From NCBI RefSeq assembly GCF_000319305.2, contig NZ_AMWJ02000007.1, positions 137,001-201,000 of the forward strand: a stretch of DNA of 64,000 nt, written 5' to 3'. Below the pieces are notes generated by a model, which saw only the letters and a program-made list of their open reading frames with translations, searched no databases and was not told where the DNA came from. Shown piece by piece: positions 26,055 to 33,317 of the stretch. The number at the start of each line of letters is the position of its first letter. The first letter of the stretch is position 1. Position numbers and translations under genes: made by a program. This stretch comes from Pseudomonas bharatica CSV86 (GTDB lineage Bacteria; Pseudomonadota; Gammaproteobacteria; Pseudomonadales; Pseudomonadaceae).

Positions 26055-27089
26055 ATGTCATCTCAACTCCAAGACGCTCTAGGCATGTTCGCCTTTCTCG
26101 CTATCGAGCTATCGGTTTTATTCATTGGCATTAGCTTGCTGGTCGGAGTTCTTCAACGTCACATCCCACCATCCAAGGTGGAAGCGTTACTGACTTCCAG
26201 TGGGAAGCGAGGCTATTTTCTTGCTGCTGGTTTAGGAGCTATAACGCCCTTCTGTAGTTGCTCGACTATCCCCATGTTGAAAGGGTTGATTCGGGCACGG
26301 GCCGGTTTTGGGCCGATGATGGTGTTTCTTTTCTCATCTCCGTTGCTGAATCCTATCGTCGTCGGCCTGCTGGTTGCCACGTTTGGATGGACACTTACTG
26401 CTATCTATGTGCTCGCCGCTTTGGTGGTCGCGGTAGGTGCCGGATGGCTGCTTCACACGCTTGGCTTCGAGCGTTATGTGCGCCGGACGGCGACACAAGA
26501 GAGCAGTGGATGTAGTTCATCAGCAAGCCCGTGCAGTGCTACATCGACCGCATCGAGTTGCGGCACCAACAGCTGCGACACCACTCCGAAGACGGCTTCT
26601 TGCGGGGCTGATAGGAAGACAACAGTCTCTACGTCTAGCGAATGCTGTGACAGTCAACCCACTGTCACGGTTAAGAAAGAAGGGAAGTACAGTGGTGTGT
26701 GGCGGGAAGCTTGGTCGGACTTTATCGATGTGTTGCCTTACCTGCTCATCGGTATTGCGATTGGCAGCGTGATCTATGGTTTCATGCCCACTGACTTATT
26801 GGAGCAGTATGCAGGCCCAGATAATCCCTTTGCCATTCCAGTTGCCGCTGTCATCGGCGTGCCGTTGTATATTCGCGCTGAAGCCGTCATACCTCTGGCA
26901 GCGGCTCTGATGGCCAAAGGCGTGGGTGCCGGGACGGTGCTAGCGTTGATCATCGGCAGTGCCGGAGCCAGCCTGACTGAGCTCATTCTGTTGCGCTCTT
27001 TGTTCACGCTGAAGCTTTTAGCGGCGTTTTTAGCAGTCATTTTTGCTATGGCGATGATTGCCGGTTACGCCACCTACCTGTTTTTCTGA
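26055..27089 (+). CDS. ArsP/COG0701-family permease
   Basis: A 344-residue inner-membrane permease of the DUF318/ArsP superfamily, whose members export organoarsenicals or other metal-thiol species. It has two halves of about four helices each. The first contains the family signature TPFCSCSTIPMLKGLIRAR; the second has GVPLYIRAEAVIPLAAALMAKG and SAGASLTELILL. The cytoplasmic loop between them (about residues 155-205) is unusually rich in Cys, Ser and Thr (SSGCSSSASPCS, SSCGTNSCD, SSECCDSQ), suggesting metal-thiol binding. An AGGAG precedes the ATG. It is cargo of the ISL3 element, divergent from arsR. Confidence 0.85.
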   Translation: MSSQLQDALGMFAFLAIELSVLFIGISLLVGVLQRHIPPSKVEALLTSSGKRGYFLAAGLGAITPFCSCSTIPMLKGLIRARAGFGPMMVFLFSSPLLNPIVVGLLVATFGWTLTAIYVLAALVVAVGAGWLLHTLGFERYVRRTATQESSGCSSSASPCSATSTASSCGTNSCDTTPKTASCGADRKTTVSTSSECCDSQPTVTVKKEGKYSGVWREAWSDFIDVLPYLLIGIAIGSVIYGFMPTDLLEQYAGPDNPFAIPVAAVIGVPLYIRAEAVIPLAAALMAKGVGAGTVLALIIGSAGASLTELILLRSLFTLKLLAAFLAVIFAMAMIAGYATYLFF

Positions 27090-27101
27090 TCAAGGCGGGA
27101 G

Positions 27102-28379
27102 ATGATTAATTCGTTAAGCCTTCCTGGGTACCAGTTGGTGGATTCTGATGAGCAGAATGAAGACATACATTTTCGGCTTGAAGCACCTACACCAGTAGCC
27201 TGCGAGGGGTGCGGCGTGCAGGGTGAGTTCGTGCGGTTCGGCAAGCGTGACGTTCCCTATCGTGATCTGCCCATCCACGGCAAGCGGGTCACTCTCTGGG
27301 TGGTCCGCCGCCGATACACCTGCCGGGCCTGCAAGACAACATTCAGGCCCCAGCTACCGGAGATGGTGGACGGATTCCGTATGACACTGCGGCTGCATGA
27401 GTACGTGGAGAAGGAATCCTTCAACCACCCCTACACCTTTGTGGCGGCACAGACCGGCCTGGACGAGAAGACGGTGCGCGACATCTTCAACGCCCGCGCC
27501 GAGTTCCTGGGGCGCTGGCACCGCTTCGAGACGCCCCGCATCCTGGGCATTGACGAGCTATACCTGAACAAGCGCTACCGCTGCATTCTGACCAACATTG
27601 AGGAGCGAACCCTGCTCGACCTGCTGGCCACCCGCCGCCAGGACGTGGTGACCAACTACCTGATGAAGCTGAAAGACCGGCAGAAGGTCGAGATCGTCAG
27701 CATGGACATGTGGAACCCCTACCGGGCAGCGGTCAAGGCTGTGCTGCCCCAGGCCCGTATCGTGGTCGATAAGTTCCATGTGGTGCGCATGGCCAACGAT
27801 GCCCTAGAGAGAGTGCGCAAGGGCCTCAGAAAGGAGCTGAAACCGTCCCAGAGCCGGACTCTCAAGGGAGACCGGAAAATCCTGCTGAAACGCGCTCACG
27901 AAGTCTCAGACCGGGAGCGCCTCATCATGGAGACCTGGACAGGCGCGTTCCCGCAACTGCTGGCCGCCTACGAGCACAAGGAGCGCTTCTACGGCATCTG
28001 GGACGCCACCACACGGCTCCAGGCAGAAGCCGCCCTGGACGAGTGGATAGCCACCATCCCGAAGGGCCAAAAGGAAGTCTGGAGCGATCTGGTCAGGGCA
28101 GTGGGAAACTGGCGCGAAGAGACCATGACCTACTTCGAGACGGACATGCCCGTCACCAACGCTTACACGGAGTCCATCAACCGACTGGCCAAGGACAAGA
28201 ACCGTGAAGGGCGCGGTTACTCCTTCGAGGTGATGCGGGCACGAATGCTCTACACCACGAAGCACAAGAAGAAGGCACCGACTGCGAAGGTCTCTCCTTT
28301 CTACAAGAAAACCATCGGTTACGGACTGCCGGACTTCGCAGAGGAACTCAACTACGGAGTCGATCTATCAACCATCTGA
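27102..28379 (+). CDS. tnpA: ISL3-family transposase
   Basis: A 425-residue DDE transposase. An N-terminal zinc-ribbon region (CEGCGVQGEF ... CRACKTTF) is followed by a helix-turn-helix and the DDE catalytic domain with DELYLNKRYRC, VSMDMWNPYRAAV (second Asp) and NAYTESINRLAKDKNREGRGYSFE (Glu). It is identical in protein sequence to the transposase at 40101-41390 from about residue 38 to the end, but its first 37 residues differ strongly (MINSLSLPGY versus MTELPDNILHL). No frameshift is seen, so it is likely active. Confidence 0.95.
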   Translation: MINSLSLPGYQLVDSDEQNEDIHFRLEAPTPVACEGCGVQGEFVRFGKRDVPYRDLPIHGKRVTLWVVRRRYTCRACKTTFRPQLPEMVDGFRMTLRLHEYVEKESFNHPYTFVAAQTGLDEKTVRDIFNARAEFLGRWHRFETPRILGIDELYLNKRYRCILTNIEERTLLDLLATRRQDVVTNYLMKLKDRQKVEIVSMDMWNPYRAAVKAVLPQARIVVDKFHVVRMANDALERVRKGLRKELKPSQSRTLKGDRKILLKRAHEVSDRERLIMETWTGAFPQLLAAYEHKERFYGIWDATTRLQAEAALDEWIATIPKGQKEVWSDLVRAVGNWREETMTYFETDMPVTNAYTESINRLAKDKNREGRGYSFEVMRARMLYTTKHKKKAPTAKVSPFYKKTIGYGLPDFAEELNYGVDLSTI

Positions 28380-28437
28380 TAATGGTATCAGGTTGGTGGG
28401 GTAAAGGTGCCCCATCAACCATTAAATCCGTATACCC

Positions 28438-28445
28438 TTTTTAGT
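28438..28445. repeat. Target-site duplication, right copy (ISL3 element 1)
   Basis: TTTTTAGT, exact copy of 25445-25452. Confidence 0.93.
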
Positions 28446-28448
28446 TTT

Positions 28449-28469
28449 TGTTGTGTGTTGTCGTACAAC
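28449..28469. promoter_or_regulatory. Hexuronate-regulon operator formerly upstream of oprD
   Basis: Core TTGTCGTACAA (28458-28468) is a full match to the FadR-subfamily pattern TNGTNNNACNA. The 21-bp site is 20/21 identical to the MFS site. Removing the IS would place it 227-248 bp upstream of the oprD start. Confidence 0.7.
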
Positions 28470-28636
28470 ATGACGAATTATTAGCAAGGCCGCGATGGGG
28501 TGTCAACGCTCAACCAAGAGCGGAGTTGGCGATTGGCTGTGAATTTATGAGGCAGATCTGGAGAAAGGGGCTCTACTGCGCGGGTTGAGCAGCAGGCAAA
28601 GACATACGATGACAACCCGCGAATTGACCTCGGCCC

Positions 28637-28707
28637 TGTGTGGGGGTTTACCCGCGATTGCTATGGTGAGCTCACTGATGCAATCGCGGGTGAACCCGCT
28701 CCCACAA
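28637..28707. repeat. Second-type REP pair
   Basis: Imperfect inverted repeat built from CCCGCGATTG and CAATCGCGGGTGAACCCGCTCCCAC. It is a different Pseudomonas REP class from the GCTGGCAAGCCAGC elements elsewhere in the window. Confidence 0.75.
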
Positions 28708-28824
28708 GCTCCCTGCAAATCAAAGAGTCATTTTTTCCATGAGCGACAGTAGCGGGCACGATCATCAGGCTGTAACCCCCGTCCCTATCCTGCTGTTCCC
28801 CCAGGAAGCCGCCGAAGACCAACA

Positions 28825-29802
28825 ATGCATCCGGACCCAGCCAGCCCTCGCCAGTCCTTCATGATTCGCTCCGACAACATGAGCAGCGACGATTTCGGCG
28901 CCCTGTTCACGCGCATGTTCGGCGATCTGTACGCCGGCATGCCGCGCCCGGACCGGCAGGTCGCCATTGCCGGGGTCTACGGTCGCTATAACGGTGTGAG
29001 CGTGCGCAACCTGAGCTTTCGCGGCGACCTGCTCACCGGCCTGCCCGACGCCGAGGACGAGATCACCTTCGTTTTTCCCACCGCAGGACGCATCGTGTTC
29101 AGCCATTCCAGCGAGATCGTCGGCACGTCCCGGATCGGCCTTGCAGTGGAGAAATCCGCCGTCAAGTCAGTGAACTTCATCGACGGCCATTCCCAGTACG
29201 GCATGTCCATCCGCCGCTCGATCTTCGCCCGTCGCCTGTCGGTCCTGCTGGGCAAGCCCATTCTCCGGCCCATTCGTTTCCACTCCATGGTGGATCTGGC
29301 TGCGGACGCCTTCCAGGGCATCAAGGCCATCGTCGGCATGGCTACCGGCAACGCGTTCGACCAACTGATGACCGCCAGTTCGCTGATGCCCGGCCGGCTG
29401 CAGGAAATGCTGGTGGACTCGGTGCTGGAAGTCTGGCCGCACACCTACAGCGACGAACTGAAACGCCCGCAAGCGCTGATCGCCCCGCGCCATGTGCGAC
29501 AGGCCATGGACTACATCCAGGCCCATCCCGACGCCTTGCCCAGCGGCAGCGAACTGGCCGAACTCAGCAATATCAGCCTGCGTGCGTTGCAGGACGGCTT
29601 CCGTCGTTTCGTAGGTACCTCGATAGTGTCCTATCAGCGCCAGGTGCGCCTGCAACGGGCCCATGACGCCTTGACGCAGGATCCCTCCCGCTCGGTAAGC
29701 GAAATCTCGCTGGCCTTGGGCTTCAGCAATGTCGGCCGCTTCTGCCAGTACTTCCAGAACGCCTACGGCATCAGTCCGGCCGACCTGCGCGACGGGTCTT
29801 GA
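28825..29802 (+). CDS. AraC-family transcriptional regulator
   Basis: A 325-residue regulator with an N-terminal sensing domain of the AraC-binding-like type (about residues 15-200) and a C-terminal pair of helix-turn-helices (about 225-325: SGSELAELSNISLRALQDGFRRFVGTS, RAHDALTQDPSRSVSEISLALGFSNVGRFCQYFQNAYGISPADLR). Its end is 6 bp from the convergent phosphatase-autotransporter gene. The effector and targets are unknown. Start codon at 28825 is the first ATG; internal ATGs near residue 13 are possible alternatives. Confidence 0.88.
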   Translation: MHPDPASPRQSFMIRSDNMSSDDFGALFTRMFGDLYAGMPRPDRQVAIAGVYGRYNGVSVRNLSFRGDLLTGLPDAEDEITFVFPTAGRIVFSHSSEIVGTSRIGLAVEKSAVKSVNFIDGHSQYGMSIRRSIFARRLSVLLGKPILRPIRFHSMVDLAADAFQGIKAIVGMATGNAFDQLMTASSLMPGRLQEMLVDSVLEVWPHTYSDELKRPQALIAPRHVRQAMDYIQAHPDALPSGSELAELSNISLRALQDGFRRFVGTSIVSYQRQVRLQRAHDALTQDPSRSVSEISLALGFSNVGRFCQYFQNAYGISPADLRDGS

Positions 29803-29808
29803 AGCGGG

Positions 29809-31728
29809 TCAGAACTGGTAGCTGGCCTTCAGATTCCCGCTGACGCCATGACTGTCCCCGCCAGTGATAACGCCAAGATCAGCCCCCACGCTGAAATCGC
29901 CCTGGCTCGCCGTCAGGCTGAAACCGCCACTGAACTGGTCACGGCTGTCGAACGCCGCCCGCTGCTCGACATCCAGCCCCAGCAGATGGCCCTGGCTATC
30001 GACGTCATGGTTGCCCAGCGCATGCTCGTAACCTACGTCGAGCCCCGGCGTCAATTGCCAGCCGGCGCCCAGTTCATGCGCTGCGAAGGTGGCCTTGACG
30101 TTGGCAAAGGCACTGCGCCGGGTTTCCTTCAACGCCTCCACCTGCAAGGCCAGTTCGCTGCCTTTCTCTTGGAAGCCATCAAGATCCACGCGGCTGACCC
30201 GCACCCCCAGGCTCGGCTCGACCGTGACACCCGACATCGGCATCCGGTAGCCCAGTGCCAGGCTCGCACCCGCCAGGGTGCCGTCGGTATCGCCCTTGGC
30301 CACGCCAAGACCACCACCCAGTTCCCGCTTGCTGTCGTAGTCCAGCCAGCCGCCACTCAACCCGGCTTCAAGGAAGAGGCCACGGTCCAGCGTGTCGAAG
30401 GCGAAACGCGCACCGGCCTTGATGAAGGTCAGGTCGGTATCCACATCACCACCCGCCGCCCCGACGCTGCCATTGCTGTAGCCAAAGCCGGCATGCGCAC
30501 TGAGCTGCTCGGAGAAACGCTGGGTAATGCCGACCATCATGCCCTGGGTATGCTCGTTGCTGCTCGCTGCCCGCGAGGAACCATCGGTGCCCTGGTACCC
30601 TGCCAGCGCCGTGGTCCACAAGCGGTACTGGCCGATCTTCAGATCGGTGCCGCTGGCATAGGGCGCCGCCGCGTTGTCCAGCAGCGCGCCCTGGCGCAGC
30701 AGGTAGCTGACCGCGTCGGCATGCACCTGCCCGCCCACGGTCGCTTCGACACCGCCGAGGGTGCCCGCATCGATCGCCGATTGCAGGTAGTAGTTGTAAG
30801 CCGTGTAGTCCCCGGACAGGCTGCTGTTCTGCAACTGCGACAGTAGCCGAGCCCCCGCCGCCGAGTTGCCCTGCAGGTCGGCAGCCCCCGGCAGGCTGTT
30901 GTAGAACACCATTTTCCCACGCAGTACGTAGATGGTTTCCTGGGACAGGCCGAGGCCTTCCTTCAGGTAATTGTCCATGCTGCCGTATTCGGCGGTTACC
31001 TCGTCGAGGCCGGCTTGCAGGTAGCTGGCCTGCACACCGAGCAACGGCTCGTAGATCGCCGCCATGCTCGCCGGCAGTGCGGCCAGGGTGGCGGCGACAC
31101 GGGCAGCGGTGTAGTCGTTGGTGGCCAGGTAGTTTTCCATGATGGTCGCGCTGTCCACCCCGGCGATGCTCAGCAATACGGCGGCGGTCCAGCCGGTGCG
31201 GTCCTTGCCCGCGGTGCAATGGAACAACGCGGCACCGTCGGCCGCAGCCAGTTCGTTGAACAGTGCGCTGAATTGACTGCGCATACCGCTATCGCTGACG
31301 AAGGCGCGGTTGGTTTCCTCCATCATCGCCACGGCCTGGGCGGCGCTGGTGAAGGAAATGTTGGTCACGTTCGCGCCGGACGCGGTGCCGCCGATGATGT
31401 CGATGTTCTGGTACACCGCGCCGCTCGGCAGGGTGTCCGGGGTCGCGGCGATCTCGCTTGGGGTGCGCAGGTCGTAGACATTGGAAATGCCGAGGCTATT
31501 CAACGTGGCCAGGTCCGACGCCGTCGGGGTCAGGGCATTGGAGCGATAGAACACGCCCGAACGCATCGTGCCGTCATTGACCGTGGTGTAGGCCGTCGTG
31601 GTACCAGCGATATCGCGGAAGTTGTCGATACCGGTCAGGCGCGGGGTGTCGAGGTCGTAGGTCCCGGCGGCCTGGGCGGCGATGGACAGGCTGAGGGCGG
31701 ACAGGGAAAACAGGACACGGAGCAACAC
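29809..31728 (-). CDS. Tyrosine phosphatase fused to an autotransporter barrel
   Basis: A 639-residue secreted protein. Signal peptide MLLRVLFSLSALSLSIAAQA; residues ~25-300 are a tyrosine/serine phosphatase of the PF13350 type with GIDNFRDIAG, MRSGVFYRSNAL and the P-loop HCTAGKDRTG (Cys171-x5-Arg177), which is the catalytic CX5R motif with all residues present. Residues ~370-639 form a glycine-rich autotransporter beta-domain ending in the outer-membrane signature SYQF. The phosphatase is therefore predicted to be displayed on or released from the cell surface. Substrate (host phosphoprotein, phosphoinositide or organic phosphate) is unknown. Convergent with the AraC gene. Confidence 0.87.
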   Translation of the reverse strand: MLLRVLFSLSALSLSIAAQAAGTYDLDTPRLTGIDNFRDIAGTTTAYTTVNDGTMRSGVFYRSNALTPTASDLATLNSLGISNVYDLRTPSEIAATPDTLPSGAVYQNIDIIGGTASGANVTNISFTSAAQAVAMMEETNRAFVSDSGMRSQFSALFNELAAADGAALFHCTAGKDRTGWTAAVLLSIAGVDSATIMENYLATNDYTAARVAATLAALPASMAAIYEPLLGVQASYLQAGLDEVTAEYGSMDNYLKEGLGLSQETIYVLRGKMVFYNSLPGAADLQGNSAAGARLLSQLQNSSLSGDYTAYNYYLQSAIDAGTLGGVEATVGGQVHADAVSYLLRQGALLDNAAAPYASGTDLKIGQYRLWTTALAGYQGTDGSSRAASSNEHTQGMMVGITQRFSEQLSAHAGFGYSNGSVGAAGGDVDTDLTFIKAGARFAFDTLDRGLFLEAGLSGGWLDYDSKRELGGGLGVAKGDTDGTLAGASLALGYRMPMSGVTVEPSLGVRVSRVDLDGFQEKGSELALQVEALKETRRSAFANVKATFAAHELGAGWQLTPGLDVGYEHALGNHDVDSQGHLLGLDVEQRAAFDSRDQFSGGFSLTASQGDFSVGADLGVITGGDSHGVSGNLKASYQF

Positions 31729-31990
31729 GGCGTAGCCTCTTTCAGGGAAGTGAGGCGGCTACTATCTTCAGGGCATTGTGACTGGATATTACAAAACCCC
31801 AGCACAGGAAAATGCCGGCGCGATCTGTCCGCATGCTGCGTTTTTCGTCCGTGATGGCTGCCCCGGACAATCAGCCAATCCTGCATATGCAGGACGTCCG
31901 GCTCGTCGGCGACAACCGAGAAGCCCTACACTCTATCCCGCGATGCAGACGGATAGGTCTGTCATACAAAACCTATAACAAGGAGGCGAA
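31729..31990. other. Intergenic region, phosphatase-autotransporter / azlC
   Basis: 262 bp between divergent genes. It must hold both promoters; no confident operator, RNA gene or repeat was recognised. Confidence 0.4.
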
Positions 31991-32725
31991 ATGCCTTACC
32001 CCTCCGGCCGTGCCGCCTTTGGCGCGGGCGTCCGTGCCTTGCTGCCCCTCACGCCCGGTGTCATCCCCTTTGGCCTGGTAACCGGTGTCATGGCGGTCAA
32101 GATGGGCATGAGCCCGACCATGGCCATCGGCATGACCCTGCTGTTCTATTCCGGCTCGGCCCAGATGGTTGCCCTGCAACTGATCCAGGGCGGCGTGCTG
32201 CCGGTGGCGATCGTCGCCACGGCGCTGATCATCAACCTGCGCTTCATCATGTACAGCGCCTCGCTGGCGCCCTATCTGCACGCGTTGCCACGGCGCTGGA
32301 CCTGGCCGCTGTCGTACATGCTTTCCGACCAGGCCTACGCGCTGTGCGTCTTGAGACTGTCGTCCGGCGAGCTGGGGCGCTATGGCTATCACTACTACGC
32401 GGGCACGGCAGCGGCCATGTGGCTGGCATGGAACCTGGCGGTAGTGGCAGGCGTTTTCCTGGGTGGGAGCATTCCGGAAAGCTGGTCGCTTGGTTTCACC
32501 ATTCCCCTGTCGTTCCTCGCCTTGCTGGTGCCGGGGATCCGCAATATCCCGGCGCTGGTGGCGGCCATCGTCGGCGGCGGGATTGCCGTGGCGGCGGTGG
32601 ATCTGCCGTACAACCTCGGGCTGGTGACGGCGTCGATCGGCGGAGTGGTTGCAGGGGTGGTCACGGAAAGCCTGCGCAGGAAAGCGTCGCAAGCAGACTA
32701 TCGAGCAGAAGGAGAAAGCCAATGA
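31991..32725 (+). CDS. azlC: Branched-chain amino-acid exporter large subunit AzlC
   Basis: A 244-residue polytopic protein of the AzlC/YgaZ family, which with AzlD forms a branched-chain amino-acid exporter. It contains the typical segments LLPLTPGVIPFGLVTGVMAVKMGMSP, LFYSGSAQMVALQLI, LRFIMYSASLAPYL and LSDQAYAL. A good AAGGAGG site precedes the ATG. Its stop codon overlaps the azlD start (ATGA), showing translational coupling. Confidence 0.93.
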   Translation: MPYPSGRAAFGAGVRALLPLTPGVIPFGLVTGVMAVKMGMSPTMAIGMTLLFYSGSAQMVALQLIQGGVLPVAIVATALIINLRFIMYSASLAPYLHALPRRWTWPLSYMLSDQAYALCVLRLSSGELGRYGYHYYAGTAAAMWLAWNLAVVAGVFLGGSIPESWSLGFTIPLSFLALLVPGIRNIPALVAAIVGGGIAVAAVDLPYNLGLVTASIGGVVAGVVTESLRRKASQADYRAEGESQ

Positions 32726-33048
32726 GCGACCTGGCCCTGTGGGGACTTTTCCTGGCCGTCGGGGTGGGGACCTTTGCCTTGCGCCTGTCCTTCGTCGAAC
32801 TGTACGGCAACCTGCGGGTGCCGCCGCTGGTGAGCCGGGCCCTGGCCTATGTGCCGGCCAGTGTACTGGCGGCGCTGGTGCTGCCGGCGGTGGTGTATCC
32901 GGAAGGGCATGGCGATTTCGTGCTGGGCAATCCGCAGATTCCGGCGGCGGTGCTGGCGGCGCTGGTGGCGTGGAAAACCCGCAATACCGTGCTGACCCTG
33001 GCGGTGGGGATGGGGGCTTTGTGGGGGTTGAAGATGCTCATGCACTGA
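32722..33048 (+). CDS. azlD: Branched-chain amino-acid exporter small subunit AzlD
   Basis: A 108-residue, four-helix membrane protein of the AzlD/YgaH family, partner of AzlC. It begins MSDLALWGLFLAVGVGTFALRLSFVEL, followed by VPPLVSRALAYVPASVLAALVLPAVVY. The ATG overlaps the azlC stop by 4 bp. A REP pair follows immediately. Confidence 0.93.
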   Translation: MSDLALWGLFLAVGVGTFALRLSFVELYGNLRVPPLVSRALAYVPASVLAALVLPAVVYPEGHGDFVLGNPQIPAAVLAALVAWKTRNTVLTLAVGMGALWGLKMLMH

Positions 33049-33055
33049 AGGGACT

Positions 33056-33121
33056 CATCGCTGGCAAGCCAGCTCCCACAGGGACAGTGGTGAACCTGTG
33101 GGAGCTGGCTTGCCAGCGATG
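33056..33121. repeat. REP pair (BIME)
   Basis: Arms 33056-33082 and 33095-33121 are exact 27-bp reverse complements with the core GCTGGCAAGCCAGCTCCCAC, downstream of azlD. Confidence 0.93.
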
Positions 33122-33263
33122 AGGCCGTCAAAGTCACCGCACCAGTTTGATGCCCCCACCCGCCCCAAAACCAATCACTCTCCCCTTCCTGCCCCTTCCA
33201 AACCACCTTCCTACAAACCCACAACCCCTTTACCCCGGCCCCTCCAGTAATAATCTGACCACT

Positions 33264-33279
33264 TGGCCATGTTTTTGCT
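33264..33279 (+). promoter_or_regulatory. Sigma54-type promoter of the BMP ABC operon
   Basis: TGGCCATGTTTTTGCT matches TGGCAC-N5-TTGCW, with the invariant GG and GC correctly spaced. It lies 39 bp before the ABC ATPase start. Confidence 0.75.
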
Positions 33280-33317
33280 TTGCAAGCTGCTCAACACACT
33301 GATCCCCGAGCAGTCCC

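Larger units (their letters stand above)
25453..28437. mobile_element. ISL3-family element with arsR and permease cargo
   Basis: A 2985-bp element bounded by 24-bp inverted repeats matching at 20 of 24 positions (GGGTATCCGG... left, ...CCGTATACCC right). It is flanked by perfect 8-bp TTTTTAGT duplications. It carries an ArsR-type regulator, a COG0701 permease and an ISL3 transposase reading towards the right end. Cargo GC is visibly lower than that of the host genes around it. The same transposase type is in the ISPpu12-like element at 40043-43414, but the cargo differs. Everything expected for mobility is intact. Confidence 0.93.
28446..28824. other. Intergenic region upstream of the AraC gene (former oprD upstream region)
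   Basis: This 379-bp stretch has no gene. It holds the 21-bp operator at 28449-28469, a second look-alike word CATACGATGACAAC near 28603-28616, and a different REP-type inverted repeat at about 28637-28707. Before the IS inserted, its left part lay directly upstream of oprD. Promoters for the AraC gene must lie here too, but none is obvious by eye. Confidence 0.6.
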
